DNA from: Burkholderia sp. 9120
GTDB lineage: Bacteria > Pseudomonadota > Gammaproteobacteria > Burkholderiales > Burkholderiaceae
DNA: 64,000 nt
Direction: 5' to 3'
NCBI RefSeq assembly: GCF_000745015.1
Contig: NZ_JQNA01000001.1
Location: forward strand, 310,001 to 374,000
The notes under the pieces are model-generated. The model saw only the letters and a program-made list of their open reading frames with translations, ran no database searches and was not told where the DNA came from. Position 1 is the first letter of the stretch; the number at the start of each line of letters is the position of its first letter. This document shows, in pieces, positions 36,899 to 45,375 of the stretch. Both the position numbers and the translations under genes were made by a program.

Positions 36899-37136
36899 GG
36901 GTCGTCTCCCCTCCACCGTTGTCAGACGCCAGTGGCGAGCGGTAGCCTGCGGGATCGCGCAAAAAGTCATCGATGTCCCCTGTCCGCCACCCCACAGCAC
37001 GCACACCCAGGCGGACGGGCCGCGGAAAAGTTCCGTCTTTGATGCGTTGATAAATCGTCGATCGCGATAGCCCCACTTCACGTTCGACCTGCTTGCGCCG
37101 AAGAATCGCAAGCGAATGGCGTGTTGTTTCACTCAT
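36885..37136 (-). CDS. AlpA-family DNA-binding regulator
   Basis: 83 residues. The sequence RRKQVEREVGLSRSTIYQRI and DGTFPRPVRLGVRAVGWRTG is the winged helix pattern of AlpA (prophage CP4-57 regulatory) proteins, which control excision genes in islands. It is the likely regulator of this element. Confidence 0.88.
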   Translation of the reverse strand: MSETTRHSLAILRRKQVEREVGLSRSTIYQRIKDGTFPRPVRLGVRAVGWRTGDIDDFLRDPAGYRSPLASDNGGGETTHEQD

Positions 37137-37239
37137 GACAAACCCTATTGTTGTCGCCGGCGAAGTACCGGGCTACAGGGCTCATTCAAGCAATGGGATC
37201 AGGCGACGGGCAAACCCGTCATACCGTCAGGCTCCCCCG

Positions 37240-37800
37240 TCAGGTTCGCGGCCGCACGTGGTGCCGCATGTCGGCTTCCTTGAGCCAGTCTGGTCGAATC
37301 GCTGACGCGTACGTTTGTCCGCTGCGCGACGCTTCGCCATCGGGTTGAGCTCTGAGGTTTAATCGTTGGTCGATCGCATGGGCGACCACAGACGATTTCG
37401 GCGGATTGTTCTCGTCATAACCGGACCAGAAAGTGTGCATCACATCGAACATTCCCGAAAGAATTTCGGTAATAAAAGGTAGGTGAACCGTGATACCGTC
37501 GGAATGCTCCAACGGCCCGTCGCTTGTGCAGTGGCAGGTTTTCCATGCCGGAACCATCGCACGCAAAGACTCCAGCTCTCCCTCCTGCCGTTCCTCGATC
37601 GCGTGATGCAAAGCCACCGTGCGCAGCAGCGCCTTCCCCATTTCGGCTAACTGTCGGTCCTTTCCTCTTAACCGCTCTGTTAGCCGACGAACATCAGCTT
37701 CGGCCTGATCAACGCGTCGCCGCAATGCGTTAGTGTCAGATGCTGGAGCAGCTCCGTCGCGAGCATCTGGCGGCTGGTATGCACTATCTGAGTGATCCAT
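37240..37800 (-). CDS. Hypothetical protein with coiled coil
   Basis: 186 residues. A charged helical segment (about 25-65; RRRVDQAEADVRRLTERLRG) predicts a coiled coil. The second half contains TCHCTSDGPLEHSDGITVHL and a Trp/Phe-rich block around FDVMHTFWSGYDENNPPKSS. No family recognised. It is upstream of the AlpA-type gene on the same strand. Confidence 0.6.
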   Translation of the reverse strand: MDHSDSAYQPPDARDGAAPASDTNALRRRVDQAEADVRRLTERLRGKDRQLAEMGKALLRTVALHHAIEERQEGELESLRAMVPAWKTCHCTSDGPLEHSDGITVHLPFITEILSGMFDVMHTFWSGYDENNPPKSSVVAHAIDQRLNLRAQPDGEASRSGQTYASAIRPDWLKEADMRHHVRPRT

Positions 37801-38219
37801 GATACGTCCTCATTACCTGCAGCATTGCGCCGCATCACTCTTTACCCCCGGCTCCTCTCTGTACCACTACGGAACGATCGCATCGGCTATCGCTTTCGTT
37901 GACGCGCACCGGCCCATCGCGTGGTGCGATCACGCGCCCAACGTCCAACTTCTTTCTAATGCGTCGATCCGGTCGACATAAAACCGGTCTATATTCCACA
38001 CAGAATATCCATTGCTCAGACTTCCAACACCGCTCGCTGGACACGGGGGAGCGAAGCCTCAACGATCCCTCCGTCGGTGCAGCAAATATTGCCAACCGGA
38101 AGCGAGAGTTACAGCTATTGGCTGTCCAGTAAGCAAAAGTTTAGTCCGGCATTCCCAGGATCGGGGTAGCACCATTTTGCATTGACTTTTCGACCGCGCC
38201 ATGGTAGCCGGAGCTCAAT
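37801..38219. other. Divergent intergenic region upstream of mnmH
   Basis: 419 bp between two divergent genes. No gene seen. The promoter of mnmH must lie here; an AT-rich stretch near 37980-38010 is the best candidate. Confidence 0.5.
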
Positions 38220-39278
38220 ATGTACGATTTGGATACTCTGAAAAAGTTTGAGCTGATTATCGACGCGCGAAGCCCGCGCGAATTCGCCGAAGATCATTTG
38301 CCAGGAGCCATAAACCTTCCGGTCGTCTTCGACGACGAGTATGCAGAAGTCGGTACTACACACCGCACCGACCCTATGCGCGCCTATCAGATCGGTGTCG
38401 CTTACTCCCTGAAAAACATCGCTCGGCACCTCGAGCTTCCGTTCTTTCGGACCAGTCGGCGGATGTCAATCCTCGTTTATTGTTTTCGTGGCGGAAAGCG
38501 AAGCAAGCTTTGGGCAGACGCACTGGAAACAATCGGCTACAAGGTCGAGCGGCTTCCGGCGGGCTGGAAAGGTTATCGAAACTGGGTGCGTCAAACCCTT
38601 GACGAAGTCCCTAAACATTTGCAATTCAATGTGCTCTCTGGGCCCACCGGTTGCGGAAAAACTCGCTTGCTACTCGCGTTAAGGGAGGCTGGCGCGCAGG
38701 TCATCGATCTGGAGGCCCTTGCCTCGCACCGCGGGTCAATCATCGGGGCGATTCCGGGCCGGGCGCAGCCAAGTCAAAAAATGTTCGACAGCCTCCTGCT
38801 TGCAGAGATAGGTCGTCTAGACCTGGCAAAGCCGATGTGGATTGAAAGTGAAAGCAAGCGAATTGGGCGCGTTCAACTACCGACAGCGTTGTTTCAAAGA
38901 ATGCATGACGGACGTCTATTCGCCGTCGAGACCCTAATGCCCGAAAGGATCGCCATGTGGCGTCACGAGTATCCCCACTTCGAGAGAGACCCCGTGGGTC
39001 TGGTTGCCAAACTTAGCCATCTGAAGGGACTCCTAAGCGGAACGACGCTAGAGAAGTGGGTATCAATGGCTGAGCGTCGGGACATCGACGGTCTCTTTGA
39101 AAGCATCATGCGGGACTACTATGACCCCGCGTACCTTCGTTCGACAAAGAAAAATTATGTGCATACCGAGCATTCCATCACGATCCGACTCGAAACGCTT
39201 GACTCAACGTACCTAGCAAACGTCGCGAGACACCTTGTTGCAGAGACCGACGTTCTGACGTCGAACCCGCCTGAGTAA
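38220..39278 (+). CDS. mnmH: tRNA 2-selenouridine synthase (rhodanese plus P-loop)
   Basis: 352 residues, close to E. coli MnmH/SelU (364). The N-terminal rhodanese domain begins IIDARSPREFAEDHLPGAIN, and its active Cys is C88 in VYCFRGGKRS. The P-loop GPTGCGKT is at 141-148, followed by the DLEALASHRGSIIGAI signature. The family replaces sulfur by selenium in 2-thiouridine at the tRNA wobble base, by way of a geranylated intermediate. GGAG precedes the ATG. It is located among element genes rather than with selD, which is not in the window. Its 3' end overlaps the converging AlkB-like gene by 66 bp. Confidence 0.93.
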   Translation: MYDLDTLKKFELIIDARSPREFAEDHLPGAINLPVVFDDEYAEVGTTHRTDPMRAYQIGVAYSLKNIARHLELPFFRTSRRMSILVYCFRGGKRSKLWADALETIGYKVERLPAGWKGYRNWVRQTLDEVPKHLQFNVLSGPTGCGKTRLLLALREAGAQVIDLEALASHRGSIIGAIPGRAQPSQKMFDSLLLAEIGRLDLAKPMWIESESKRIGRVQLPTALFQRMHDGRLFAVETLMPERIAMWRHEYPHFERDPVGLVAKLSHLKGLLSGTTLEKWVSMAERRDIDGLFESIMRDYYDPAYLRSTKKNYVHTEHSITIRLETLDSTYLANVARHLVAETDVLTSNPPE

Positions 39279-40235
39279 AACTTTTACTCGTCGGTCCATT
39301 GTCGAAAACCAAAACGGCGGGAAAAGCGTCAGCAACAGCATCTGAAAGTAGCCGCCGGGTAAGGTGACTCGTTGCGCGGCAAGACCCAGAAAGGACACTT
39401 CACTGTCCAGATGATGAGCATTGTGGAATCCGTTGTTCACCAAGAGGCAATTGGACAACCAGAAGTCAACGTCCCATGAAGTGATCGCGGTACGCGAAAG
39501 GTCCGGGTCGAATCCGTAATGCTGCATGTACCCGACGGCCTCAACGACAAACACGCTGACAATAGCGTATCCGATGTAGAAAAGAGCGGTCTTCCATTGC
39601 AGGAACGCGGCCAAAACCAGCAACAAGATTGAGAAAAGTGCATTTCGAAAAAGACTACGCGGTACCCTGCCGCACGGGTAGGAATGCCGAGAAAACGACG
39701 CTATCAGAGCCGCTGCATAGGAGCGGCCAACATGACGCCAGACCGATGTGCCCAATGACGCCGTCGAGCCGAACTGCGGATTTCCAACGTGTTGATGGTG
39801 CAATCTGTGTGCAGCCCGGTAATGCGGGTAGCCGGCGATGACAAATGCTAGGTCACTAATTTGTTGCCATATTCTGGCTTGTCGGTGGGTTAGTTCATGC
39901 AGGTGCGCCATCGCAGTCGCGCCTAACATTCCGCATGCGACAGCAAGCCCTATCAGATTTATCCATGACGCGTTTGACGCACGATACGCTCCGATTGCCA
40001 CTGCTAAGGCCCAAGTGAGTGCGAACCAGCAGGGTACCTGATCTTCGTCTTTCTTCTCGATGGCTTGCCGCGATCGCGGAGCGCCTCGCCCTATCGCCGC
40101 GTCAAGAGCAGGAAGAACGAAAAGGACCACGGCCACAAATACCCACGGGCGTCCGACGGAAAACGAGATGCCCGCGACGATCGGAAAAGTGAGTGAGAGC
40201 CAAAACGCTCCACCCGAGTTACGCCAGAAGGTCAT
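39213..40235 (-). CDS. AlkB-like membrane diiron hydroxylase/desaturase
   Basis: 340 residues with several hydrophobic helices (10-45, 65-110, 198-235, 290-312). The His clusters of the membrane-bound diiron family are present in order: HELTH 113-117, HRLHH 143-147, QHYGF 238-242 and HNAHH 271-275. The layout is nearer to AlkB/XylM (HELTH...YMQHYG...HNAHH) than to plain acyl desaturases. It would use O2 and a reductant to hydroxylate or desaturate a hydrophobic substrate. No rubredoxin or ferredoxin partner lies next to it. Its start lies inside the end of the luxR-like gene (17 bp overlap), so the two are coupled. Substrate unknown. Confidence 0.85.
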   Translation of the reverse strand: MTFWRNSGGAFWLSLTFPIVAGISFSVGRPWVFVAVVLFVLPALDAAIGRGAPRSRQAIEKKDEDQVPCWFALTWALAVAIGAYRASNASWINLIGLAVACGMLGATAMAHLHELTHRQARIWQQISDLAFVIAGYPHYRAAHRLHHQHVGNPQFGSTASLGTSVWRHVGRSYAAALIASFSRHSYPCGRVPRSLFRNALFSILLLVLAAFLQWKTALFYIGYAIVSVFVVEAVGYMQHYGFDPDLSRTAITSWDVDFWLSNCLLVNNGFHNAHHLDSEVSFLGLAAQRVTLPGGYFQMLLLTLFPPFWFSTMDRRVKVLLRRVRRQNVGLCNKVSRDVC

Positions 40236-40959
40236 TCACTTCCGCGAACTTAACCGCTTCTGAGATGTGCGAAACCCCAAACTTATCCTTTATTTTTTTG
40301 TAATTTCCGTAGACGGTCTGGACTGAGACGCCAAGCTCACGAGCAATGTCCTCAGCGGTAAATCCACTTTTAAGGTAACCCACTACACGAAGATCCATCT
40401 CAGAAACACCGTGCGCCTCAAGGACCTCGCGTCTCGCCGTTCGGATGGACCAATCAAGCAATTCCATGGCGAGCGCCCTGAAATACAAGCGCTGCGCAGT
40501 GAGCCTCTTTTCCCCTACTGCCTGACTATCGTCGGAGCCGATGTACAGAACGCCCATGCGTTCTGTAGTGCTGGTATGGACGGGCATAACGATCCCACTT
40601 CTGAAGCCGTTTTTGCTTGCCGCCGCGAGCATTTCGCGCTGGCCCTGCGTTTCCACGAGGATCCTCGATCCAGTGATTGGTTCGGTGTTGTTTCGCGCGT
40701 ACTCCAAAAATGGATCCGTCATGTACCATTTATTGGCGTTATACATCTGGCACCATTCGGGACGGCAGCCAATGAGAAAACGATGCGTGGCGCGGCTGGC
40801 CGTTGTAGGACCGGGATGGAGGGAAACGAACACATACGACTCCCCGCCAAGCGCTGTGACGAGCGATCTTACGTAATCGGCTAATTCAGAGTCGTCCTTG
40901 GCGACCATGATTTTTTCGAAAAGTCTGCTTACTTCAGGGGACGTCTGTTGGCCAGTCAT
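40219..40959 (-). CDS. LuxR-type regulator with autoinducer-binding domain (solo)
   Basis: 246 residues. The autoinducer-binding domain covers about 15-165; a GerE helix-turn-helix follows at about 180-240 (SGFTAEDIARELGVSVQTVY). Of the residues conserved in TraR/LuxR, W57, Y61, D70 and P71 match W69, Y73, D82 and P83, and the RSG glycine is kept. The position of TraR W85 is Gly97. No luxI gene is in the window, so it is a solo and its ligand may not be a standard acyl-homoserine lactone. It is the third gene of the four-gene cargo operon. Confidence 0.9.
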   Translation of the reverse strand: MTGQQTSPEVSRLFEKIMVAKDDSELADYVRSLVTALGGESYVFVSLHPGPTTASRATHRFLIGCRPEWCQMYNANKWYMTDPFLEYARNNTEPITGSRILVETQGQREMLAAASKNGFRSGIVMPVHTSTTERMGVLYIGSDDSQAVGEKRLTAQRLYFRALAMELLDWSIRTARREVLEAHGVSEMDLRVVGYLKSGFTAEDIARELGVSVQTVYGNYKKIKDKFGVSHISEAVKFAEVNDLLA

Positions 40960-40997
40960 ATCCTCACCCTCCTCAACCCCTTCACGCGCTCGCCTTG

Positions 40998-41255
40998 CTA
41001 TTCGACCACGCGATTTTCTACAAGGTGACGCCTAACTTCGTAATACAACGGAGCCAGTTCTACCGAATAAGGGTCCGCAGTTGCGAATCGGTGTAAATCC
41101 CGCAAGGCAGTAATCGGAAGGACTTGAATGGACGCCGTGTGATCCCTTTCGATGACCCGTCGCTCGAGAGAAAAGCCGCGCACTGTCCTGAACAAAGTAA
41201 GCACGACGTGTTCCCCGCCGACATTAAGTCGACGCTCAAAAACAAGACTCTTCAT
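40998..41255 (-). CDS. 85-residue hypothetical protein of the cargo operon
   Basis: Start at the ATG at 41255 (GGAG 6 bp upstream); the frame opens earlier but overlaps the zinc-ribbon gene. It begins MKSLVFERRLNVGGEHVVLT and is mixed in charge, probably beta-rich at the start and helical at the end (YYEVRRHLVENRVVE). No family recognised. Its start lies within the end of the zinc-ribbon gene (20 bp overlap), and luxR begins 38 bp later. Confidence 0.65.
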   Translation of the reverse strand: MKSLVFERRLNVGGEHVVLTLFRTVRGFSLERRVIERDHTASIQVLPITALRDLHRFATADPYSVELAPLYYEVRRHLVENRVVE

Positions 41256-41511
41256 CGTCGGCTCCGCTAGGGCGATTGCGATGGCCACATGAAGAGCAAG
41301 CGATTTTCTCGGGATCGATTTCCGAGATGCTCGTGATAAAGTCTTCGGATCCACAAGCGAGACATTCGACAATCAATCCGTCGAACTCGGTGCCGCAGCA
41401 CTGGCAGGTGAGGCGGTGAACCTCTCCCGCAGCGAGGACTTCCCAACTGTCTTCCATTGGGACACTGCACTTGGGGCAAAGAAACCCCAGCTCGGATATT
41501 ACGTTTGACAT
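41236..41511 (-). CDS. Small protein with two zinc-ribbon-like Cys clusters
   Basis: 91 residues. Four CxxC pairs occur at 12/15, 36/39, 50/53 and 72/75 (CPKC, CQCC, CLAC, CSSC), enough for two zinc sites. No enzyme domain. Possible roles are an RNA/DNA-binding or metal-delivery factor. It opens the four-gene cargo operon with the 85-aa protein, the LuxR solo and the AlkB-like enzyme. No family name can be given. Confidence 0.75.
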   Translation of the reverse strand: MSNVISELGFLCPKCSVPMEDSWEVLAAGEVHRLTCQCCGTEFDGLIVECLACGSEDFITSISEIDPEKIACSSCGHRNRPSGADDEESCF

Positions 41512-41673
41512 GTTCGAAAGCTTTATGAAACAAATCGCTTTGCGACAAGTAACAATTCAGCTTAGCACTGTCCGATTTCGTCCGTGCAAATAGTGTGGAA
41601 AACGTCGAGCCGAGCGCCCATCAAGCCCGTCTTCTAGACGGCCCGCAACGGTCCGGTCGGTGAGCGAAAGATC

Positions 41674-41722
41674 GCGGCCCCATCAGCGGTACCGACGTCG
41701 AAACTGGGTTTGCTGGGGCCGC
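41674..41722. promoter_or_regulatory. Perfect 9-bp inverted repeat
   Basis: GCGGCCCCA at 41674-41682 pairs with TGGGGCCGC at 41714-41722, 31 nt apart, directly before the heptamer repeats. Could be an RNA stem or protein site. Confidence 0.45.
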
Positions 41723-41729
41723 AGCAAAT

Positions 41730-41785
41730 CGCAACGCGCAACGCGCAACGCGCAACGCGCAACGCGCAACGCGCAACGCGCAACG
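41730..41785. repeat. Tandem heptamer repeat, (CGCAACG) x 8
   Basis: Eight exact copies of the 7-bp unit CGCAACG. Intergenic, so changes in copy number would not alter a reading frame but could change spacing. No spacers, so not CRISPR. Confidence 0.95.
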
Positions 41786-42132
41786 ACCTCATTTTTAAAT
41801 AGATAGCGCGAAAAGCAGCTCGCCGGAGCGACTTGAACGAGTTTGGGTTACTCCGTTCAATCTCTAACCGCCGTTAACATCCGGATGTATTTATGTAAAA
41901 AAATGCATACACTTCGCGCGGCAAGTCATATCTTCCTTCTAATTCGCGCTTACGCCAACCATTCGAGTCCTCTCCTAGAGTCAAACGATGTTTGACAAGA
42001 TAAATAGGAATCCGATTCATCAAGAGAGATTTTCGACGCACTACCAAATTCTGTTTCTTGCCGTCCAGTCCAGCGTCAACATTGTGATAAGAGTGCAAAC
42101 GGGTGGATTCTTAAGCGCACAGAAGTTCGAGC

Positions 42133-43431
42133 TCAAGACATGTACTCACGAGTCTTGGCTGGCTTTGCCAGCGCCAGGACCCTCGCCTTTGGATTCGTAG
42201 CAATCCAGCCGTCCAGCATATCTGCCCATGCCTGGAGCATCGTCCTCCGCTGCTCTGCATACTCCGCCTTGTTGTAGACCGCGCGCACGCCACGCTGTTC
42301 GTGAGCGAGGCATTTCTCGATCCAGTCGGTGTTGAACCCTGCTTCGTGCAACAGCGTGCTGGCCGTTCGACGCAGATCGTGCACAGTGAAAGGATCAAAA
42401 TCTGCCCCGCCGTCGCGTATCAGCTTGACCGTGCTGTCAATGACGCGGTTCAGAGTCGCCATACTTATTGGGGAGGCCGTCTCATAGCGACCGGGATGCA
42501 CGTACGAACTCGCCCCGAAGCACGTCTTGAATGCGACCAGAATGTCCAGAGCCTGTTGGCTCAAATAGACAATGTGGGGGCGACCGGCCTTCATCCGTTC
42601 CTTCGGAATTGTCCACACTGCGGCGTCGAAATCTATCTCACCCCACATCGCCAGAATGAACTCGGATTTGCGCACCAGCGTGAGCAGCATGAATCTGATA
42701 GCAAGACGCAGCGTAGGCATCGTCGGCGTCTGTTCCAATGCACTGAAAAACACGTGGATTTCGGCAGGCGACAGTGTGCGATCGCGCGGCTTGAAGCTGG
42801 CGATGGCAGACGGGCGGATGGCCTCCGCAGGATTGTCCACCTTCAGTCCCCGCGCCTGCACGAAACGGTAAACCTGCAGAACGATGTCGCGCGCCTGCAC
42901 GGCAGGGGCCGCGGCGCCCCTCTCCTTGATCTTCTCGCAGCGCGCCATCAGTCGTGCGGGCGTGATCTCTTCCAACTTCAGCCGGCCAAATTCCGACGCG
43001 AGATTCCGCTCGTATACCGATTTGCGCATCGCTCGTGTGGAGTCGGCAAGAGCAGTCTCCACAAAGTATTTCTCCGCCCACCTACCAAACGTCAGCGCTT
43101 CAGTCGCCTCGACCCGTTTCTCGACTTTCGCACGTGACGGGCTTTCGCCGCGTTGGATTGCTCCGTAGGCTTGGTCGCGTAGAAGGCGGGCTTCCGGGAG
43201 GCTAATAGCCATTCCGAATCCGAGTTCGTCCGGCCTGCGCGGCTTCCGTGCGGAAAGTGATGGATCGTAGCGGCCTATAACCAGGGTTTCCCGGCGACCG
43301 TTCACCCGGTAGTCGTACCGGAAGCTCACCGCGCCTGAAGGCGTCACTGCCGCATATAGCCCGCGCTGATCGGCAACCTTGTAGATCTTCTGAGCCGGCT
43401 TCAGCGCTCGTAATTGCATGTCTGTGAGCAT
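42133..43431 (-). CDS. int: Tyrosine recombinase / element integrase
   Basis: 432 residues from the ATG at 43431, with GGAG 5 bp upstream. The N-terminal DUF4102-type arm-binding domain (QLRALKPAQKIYKVADQRGL) is followed by the catalytic domain with R254, HDLRR 351-355, H377 and Y386. It belongs to the P4-type integrases used by genomic islands. It is transcribed away from guaA, 222 bp from the guaA stop. It carries out insertion and excision at the guaA 3' end. A cluster of repeats just upstream may be its operator or arm sites. Confidence 0.95.
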   Translation of the reverse strand: MLTDMQLRALKPAQKIYKVADQRGLYAAVTPSGAVSFRYDYRVNGRRETLVIGRYDPSLSARKPRRPDELGFGMAISLPEARLLRDQAYGAIQRGESPSRAKVEKRVEATEALTFGRWAEKYFVETALADSTRAMRKSVYERNLASEFGRLKLEEITPARLMARCEKIKERGAAAPAVQARDIVLQVYRFVQARGLKVDNPAEAIRPSAIASFKPRDRTLSPAEIHVFFSALEQTPTMPTLRLAIRFMLLTLVRKSEFILAMWGEIDFDAAVWTIPKERMKAGRPHIVYLSQQALDILVAFKTCFGASSYVHPGRYETASPISMATLNRVIDSTVKLIRDGGADFDPFTVHDLRRTASTLLHEAGFNTDWIEKCLAHEQRGVRAVYNKAEYAEQRRTMLQAWADMLDGWIATNPKARVLALAKPAKTREYMS

Positions 43432-43447
43432 ATGGACTCCTCGAACG

Positions 43448-43537
43448 TATACCGTCAACCGATACCGTCAGACTGATTTGACGGTATCGGATAGGGCCGT
43501 CCGAGGAAGAAATGTCGGTACCGTCACCGATACCGAC
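43448..43537. promoter_or_regulatory. Repeat cluster upstream of the integrase
   Basis: The core TACCGTCA recurs at 43448-43457 (TATACCGTCA), 43461-43470 (GATACCGTCA) and 43517-43526 (GGTACCGTCA). An inverted copy TGACGGTATC is at 43479-43488, and a diverged copy starts at 43528. The second and inverted copies form a 12-bp dyad CCGATACCGTCA / TGACGGTATCGG. Likely operator or recombinase arm sites. Confidence 0.6.
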
Positions 43538-43590
43538 ATTTCCATTTGGCATTGCCCGGATCACAGCAGACCACACCGGACAATAACCCT

Positions 43591-43612
43591 ATGTTTTTAA
43601 AGGGAAAAACAT
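43591..43612. terminator. Possible terminator hairpin between guaA and int
   Basis: Stem ATGTTTTT / AAAAACAT with a 6-nt loop. It is AT-rich and weak, but it is the only hairpin downstream of guaA. Confidence 0.35.
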
Positions 43613-43653
43613 GGAAAACCGGACCTCCCGGAACGACTTGGGAGCAGTCTAAA

Positions 43654-43680
43654 TCATTCCCACTCGATCGTTGCCGGCGG
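43654..43680. other. Probable attachment site of the element (guaA 3' end)
   Basis: Integrases of this kind insert at the last codons of guaA and rebuild the gene end. Here guaA is intact, and the integrase starts 222 bp past its stop, so the junction lies at or near these bases. No second copy of this sequence was found to the left, so core length is unknown. Confidence 0.5.
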
Positions 43681-45237
43681 TTTCCCCGAAATGTCATACA
43701 CCACCCGGTTAATCCCGCGCACTTCATTAATAATGCGGTTCGACACATGCCCCAGCAGTTCATGCGGCAGATGCGCCCAATGCGCGGTCATGAAGTCCAG
43801 CGTCTGCACTGCACGCAACGCGACCACGTACTCATAAGTGCGCCCGTCGCCCATCACGCCGACGCTCTTCACCGGCAGGAACACCGCGAACGCCTGGCTC
43901 GTCAGGTCGTACCATGACTTGCCGGTTTCCTTGTCGATCGTGGTACGCAGCGTCTCGATGAAAATCGCATCCGCGCGACGCAGCAGATCCGCGAAATCGC
44001 GCTTCACTTCGCCGAGAATCCGCACGCCCAGACCCGGGCCCGGGAACGGGTGGCGATACACCATCGACGGCGGCAAACCGAGCTTCACGCCGAGTACGCG
44101 GACTTCGTCCTTGAACAGTTCGCGCAGCGGTTCGAGCAGCTTCAGGTTCAGCGTCTCCGGCAGGCCGCCCACGTTATGGTGGCTCTTGATGGTATGCGTA
44201 CCCTTCTTGCCCTTGCCGGCCGATTCGATCACGTCCGGATAGATCGTGCCTTGCGCGAGCCACTTCGCGTCGCTCAGCTTGCCGGCTTCGGTCTGGAACA
44301 CTTCGACGAATTCCGCGCCGATGATCTTGCGCTTCGCTTCCGGATCGGTCACGCCGGTCAGCTTGCGCAGGAACACTTCGCTCGCGTCGACGTGAATCAC
44401 CTTCACGCCGAGGTTATCGGCAAACAGCGCCATGACCTGCTCGGCTTCGTTCAGACGCAACAGGCCGTGGTCGACGAACACGCAAGTCAGCTGGTCGCCG
44501 ATCGCGCGATGCAGCAGCGCCGCCGCCACCGACGAATCCACGCCGCCCGACAGCCCCAGGATCACGTGTTCCTGGCCGACCTGCTCGCGAATCTTGGCGA
44601 CGGCTTCGTCGATATAGTTGCCCATTTCCCAGTCAGCCCGCGCGCCGCAGATCTGCAGCACGAAGCGCTCGATCATTGCGCGGCCCTGCACGGTGTGGGT
44701 GACTTCCGGATGCCATTGCAGGCCGTAGAAATGGCGCTGTTCGTCGGCCATCGCCGCGATCGGGCACGATTCCGTCGATGCCATCAGCGCGAAGCCCGGC
44801 GGCATTTCCAGCACCTTGTCGCCGTGGCTCATCCAGACCTTCAGCATGCCGTGACCTTCCGGCGTGGTGAAGTCGCTGATGCCTTCCAGCAGGCTCGTAT
44901 GATTGCGCGCGCGCACTTCGGCGTAACCGAATTCACGCAGATGGCCGTTGTCGACCTTGCCGCCCAGTTGCTCGGCCATGGCTTGCATGCCGTAGCAAAT
45001 GCCGAGCACCGGCACGCCGAGTTCGAACACCGCTTGCGGCACGCGCGGCGTGTCGGTTTCGGTGACCGAGCTCGGGCCGCCCGACAGAATCACGCCCTTC
45101 GGCGCGAAGTCGCGAATGAACGACGCATCGACGTCGTACGGATGGATTTCCGAATACACGTTGGCTTCGCGAACGCGACGTGCAATCAGTTGGGTGACTT
45201 GCGAACCGAAGTCGAGAATCAGGATCTTGTCGTGCAT
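43654..45237 (-). CDS. guaA: GMP synthase (glutamine-hydrolysing)
   Basis: 527 residues from the ATG at 45237 ([13 protein letters not shown]), the family start. The class I amidotransferase domain has the nucleophile Cys in [10 protein letters not shown]. The ATP-pyrophosphatase motif SGGVDSSV and the C-terminal dimerisation domain ending PATIEWE are complete. It converts XMP to GMP. The 3' end serves as an integration site for islands and is preserved here. Confidence 0.98.
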   Translation of the reverse strand: MHDKILILDFGSQVTQLIARRVREANVYSEIHPYDVDASFIRDFAPKGVILSGGPSSVTETDTPRVPQAVFELGVPVLGICYGMQAMAEQLGGKVDNGHLREFGYAEVRARNHTSLLEGISDFTTPEGHGMLKVWMSHGDKVLEMPPGFALMASTESCPIAAMADEQRHFYGLQWHPEVTHTVQGRAMIERFVLQICGARADWEMGNYIDEAVAKIREQVGQEHVILGLSGGVDSSVAAALLHRAIGDQLTCVFVDHGLLRLNEAEQVMALFADNLGVKVIHVDASEVFLRKLTGVTDPEAKRKIIGAEFVEVFQTEAGKLSDAKWLAQGTIYPDVIESAGKGKKGTHTIKSHHNVGGLPETLNLKLLEPLRELFKDEVRVLGVKLGLPPSMVYRHPFPGPGLGVRILGEVKRDFADLLRRADAIFIETLRTTIDKETGKSWYDLTSQAFAVFLPVKSVGVMGDGRTYEYVVALRAVQTLDFMTAHWAHLPHELLGHVSNRIINEVRGINRVVYDISGKPPATIEWE

Positions 45238-45375
45238 GGCAGCGGACGGAGTCAAAAGTGAGCGGATAGAGGATGCCGCGCGCAACGCGCGGCGTTGAAT
45301 TCAAAGCGGTCCACGGGGTGACGATTGGGCGTGAAGCGGCAAGCTGCTGCGGACTGGCGTGTGCGCGGCGCGAGG

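Larger units (their letters stand above)
41512..42132. other. Region between cargo operon and integrase
   Basis: 621 bp without a gene. It holds the inverted repeat at 41674-41722 and the heptamer repeat at 41730-41785. The promoter of the cargo operon is expected just upstream of 41511; I see no clear lux box. Confidence 0.5.

Noticed and set aside
41730..41785. Possible CRISPR array
   Set aside because: The units are 7 bp and directly adjacent, with no spacers and no cas genes.
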